From: Spirochaetaceae bacterium
Lineage (GTDB): Bacteria > Spirochaetota > Spirochaetia > Treponematales > Breznakiellaceae
Direction of reading: 5' to 3'
Assembly (NCBI GenBank): GCA_031265535.1
Contig: JAISCO010000059.1
Span: 1-13,194 of the forward strand
Length of the DNA: 13,194 bases
Numbering within the stretch: position 1 is the stretch's first letter; every line of letters begins with the position of its first letter. The notes beneath the pieces were generated by a model. The model worked only from the letters and a program-made list of their open reading frames with translations, was not told the origin of the DNA and did no database searches. Below are positions 11,854 to 13,194 of the stretch, one piece after another. The translations under genes and the position numbers were made by a program.

Positions 11854-13194
11854 TGAACACATCCGCGTAGCCGATTGCCAGACGCCGCCCCAAGCCGACC
11901 GCCATGTACTTGCCGTTGCCGTAGGCGACGAATTCGGCGTGGCTGCTGACACCGGGGTATTCTACCAGGGTGCCCGTTTCTCCCCACCATGAGTATGGCT
12001 CGGTTATTTCTGTGGCAAAGAGGAGAAGACTTGTGTCCGCTTCTTCCAGCCAGGATATATCCTTGTTCGCTCCGCCGGGCGTGTTCGGCTCAAACGCAAC
12101 CGCGGCAACCTTGTCTTCAGCCAGTATTACCCAGTTGATGCCGTCCAGTGAATAGCAGTGAACCGTGCTTACATTTGTTTTATGCCCCGCCCCAAAAAAC
12201 ATTTTGACAGACTTGCCGCCGATGATGCCGGCGCCGTACTGGAAAAGCATAGCGTCGCAGTCCGCAACATACCTATAATCCGCTTCGGTTTTTGTTCCGT
12301 CCCCTGTTTTTTCCCAGGTTTTGCCGTCATCCGACCATGTGAACCGGCCCCTGTGCCCCAGCACAAGATACCTGCCCCTGCCTCCGTCCGCACGGTCAAT
12401 ATCGCCGTATATCACCTGCCACAGTCTGTTGGGCGAGTCCGCGGCAACGTAAATATTCGGGAGGACATTTAGGACTTTTGTCCACGTTATGCCGTCATAG
12501 GACCAGAATACATTCCCCTTGCCGGTGGAGAGGATGAACTTCTTGTCGTTTGGGGGGCCGTCGTAAATAATGCATAGCGTGTCTTCTTGATAGAGAAGCG
12601 CCGGGGTTGCATGAATTTCTGTCCACGTCTGGCCGTCATCGTCCGAATATGCCATGACCGGGTAATTGTATCCGCTGATAGAAGGGAGAACATCCGGGTG
12701 GTAATCGCTGCCGCCGCCGGCAACCCAGCGGCCTTTGCCCGTGCCGACACCTTCGCCATACGCGAGGGCTTTGATGCCAAACGAGGCGTCACTCACATAG
12801 ACATCAAACCACTTCCAGCGGTTGGTTTTGTTCGTAATCAGACCTGAAAGCCTGTCTGTCAACTCTCGCCAGACCTTCACCCTTACCGTGGCCGTTCCAA
12901 GCGTTTCGCTGTTTTCGGCAGACAGAGCTTTGACTATCAGGAGCATACTGTTTTCGTTGTTGCCGACGGTCAGCCTGCCGGTAAACTTGTTGAATGGCGT
13001 AATGGCGGTTCCGCCGCCTTCAGAGCCGCTCTCGACCGTCCAGATTACCGGCCGGCCGTCAGATTCAACGGTAAAATACCGTGCAGCGCCCCTGCCCATC
13101 GGGCCGGTGTTACTGCTGCTAACACTGCCGGTAAAAGGACTGTCTGTATACTCTTCCGTGTTCCCGCCGTCCTGCCTGCCCGCCCCGCCAATTT
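11846..13194 (-). CDS. Partial Asp-box beta-propeller protein with N-terminal Ig-like domain
   Basis: The frame stays open to the window edge, so the 5' end is missing; at least 448 residues are present. Numbered from the in-frame Met at 13099: the preceding stretch (GGAGRQDGGNTEEYTDSPFT) looks like a mature N-terminus or linker. About 7-76 resembles a bacterial Ig-like domain (VIWTVESG...GTAI...LLIVKAL...GTATVRVKV). From 108 on there are repeated propeller blades with Asp-box signatures S-x-D-x-G-x-x-W: YSDDDGQTWT (151-160), WSYDGITW (199-206), WSDDGKTW (255-262) and YSLDGINW (316-323). The blades alternate with 'YGxGxGxxVAVG/GR'-like strands. Asp boxes occur in sialidases and many non-catalytic surface propellers. 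No sialidase catalytic residues are evident, so an adhesive or ligand-binding secreted role is more likely. It is upstream of the 79-aa and 184-aa genes on the same strand. Confidence 0.8.
   Translation of the reverse strand, partial: IGGAGRQDGGNTEEYTDSPFTGSVSSSNTGPMGRGAARYFTVESDGRPVIWTVESGSEGGGTAITPFNKFTGRLTVGNNENSMLLIVKALSAENSETLGTATVRVKVWRELTDRLSGLITNKTNRWKWFDVYVSDASFGIKALAYGEGVGTGKGRWVAGGGSDYHPDVLPSISGYNYPVMAYSDDDGQTWTEIHATPALLYQEDTLCIIYDGPPNDKKFILSTGKGNVFWSYDGITWTKVLNVLPNIYVAADSPNRLWQVIYGDIDRADGGRGRYLVLGHRGRFTWSDDGKTWEKTGDGTKTEADYRYVADCDAMLFQYGAGIIGGKSVKMFFGAGHKTNVSTVHCYSLDGINWVILAEDKVAAVAFEPNTPGGANKDISWLEEADTSLLLFATEITEPYSWWGETGTLVEYPGVSSHAEFVAYGNGKYMAVGLGRRLAIGYADVFKK

Overview
The window looks like a chromosomal segment of a spirochaete, probably Treponema-like. 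The support is indirect: an LL-diaminopimelate aminotransferase gene, two lipoproteins with relaxed spirochaete-type lipoboxes, a periplasmic OmpA-family protein, and a small-protein pair beside a large Asp-box propeller that resembles, from memory, hypothetical families of gut treponemes. No rRNA, tRNA or CRISPR array was seen.

Region 1 (1-4414) is housekeeping. dapL and a RelA/SpoT-type synthetase lie on the plus strand and converge on an OmpA-domain protein on the minus strand. The spacers are filled by unusual degenerate 7-nt repeats in one continuous register. Region 2 (4645-7288) is a minus-strand cluster in transcription order: metallophosphoesterase lipoprotein, thiI, GNAT acetyltransferase. 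The phosphoesterase/thiI junction carries two tandem duplications. One of them copies the first 68 bp of thiI and creates a 23-codon upstream ORF that overlaps the thiI start.

Region 3 (about 7389-10525) is visibly AT-rich and looks acquired. It holds an ankyrin-repeat lipoprotein, a stand-alone SPIE/DUF559-type endonuclease and a BrnT/BrnA toxin-antitoxin pair. All are on the minus strand, and each unit has its own plausible promoter. Two boundary elements (7389-7475 and 8671-8847) share GCATATACA-N3-CTGTTAT with identical spacing. The endonuclease stop codon lies inside one of them. The arrangement resembles integron gene cassettes with attC-like sites, but no integrase is present in the window. 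A 122-bp structured element with imperfect terminal inverted repeats lies upstream of brnT.

Region 4 (10526-13194) starts with a repeat-dense spacer: a duplicated gene tail, 30-bp repeats, heptads and inverted nonamers. It continues with three minus-strand genes: a partial Asp-box propeller protein cut by the window end, a 79-aa protein, and an overlapping 184-aa protein of unknown function with a likely TTG start.
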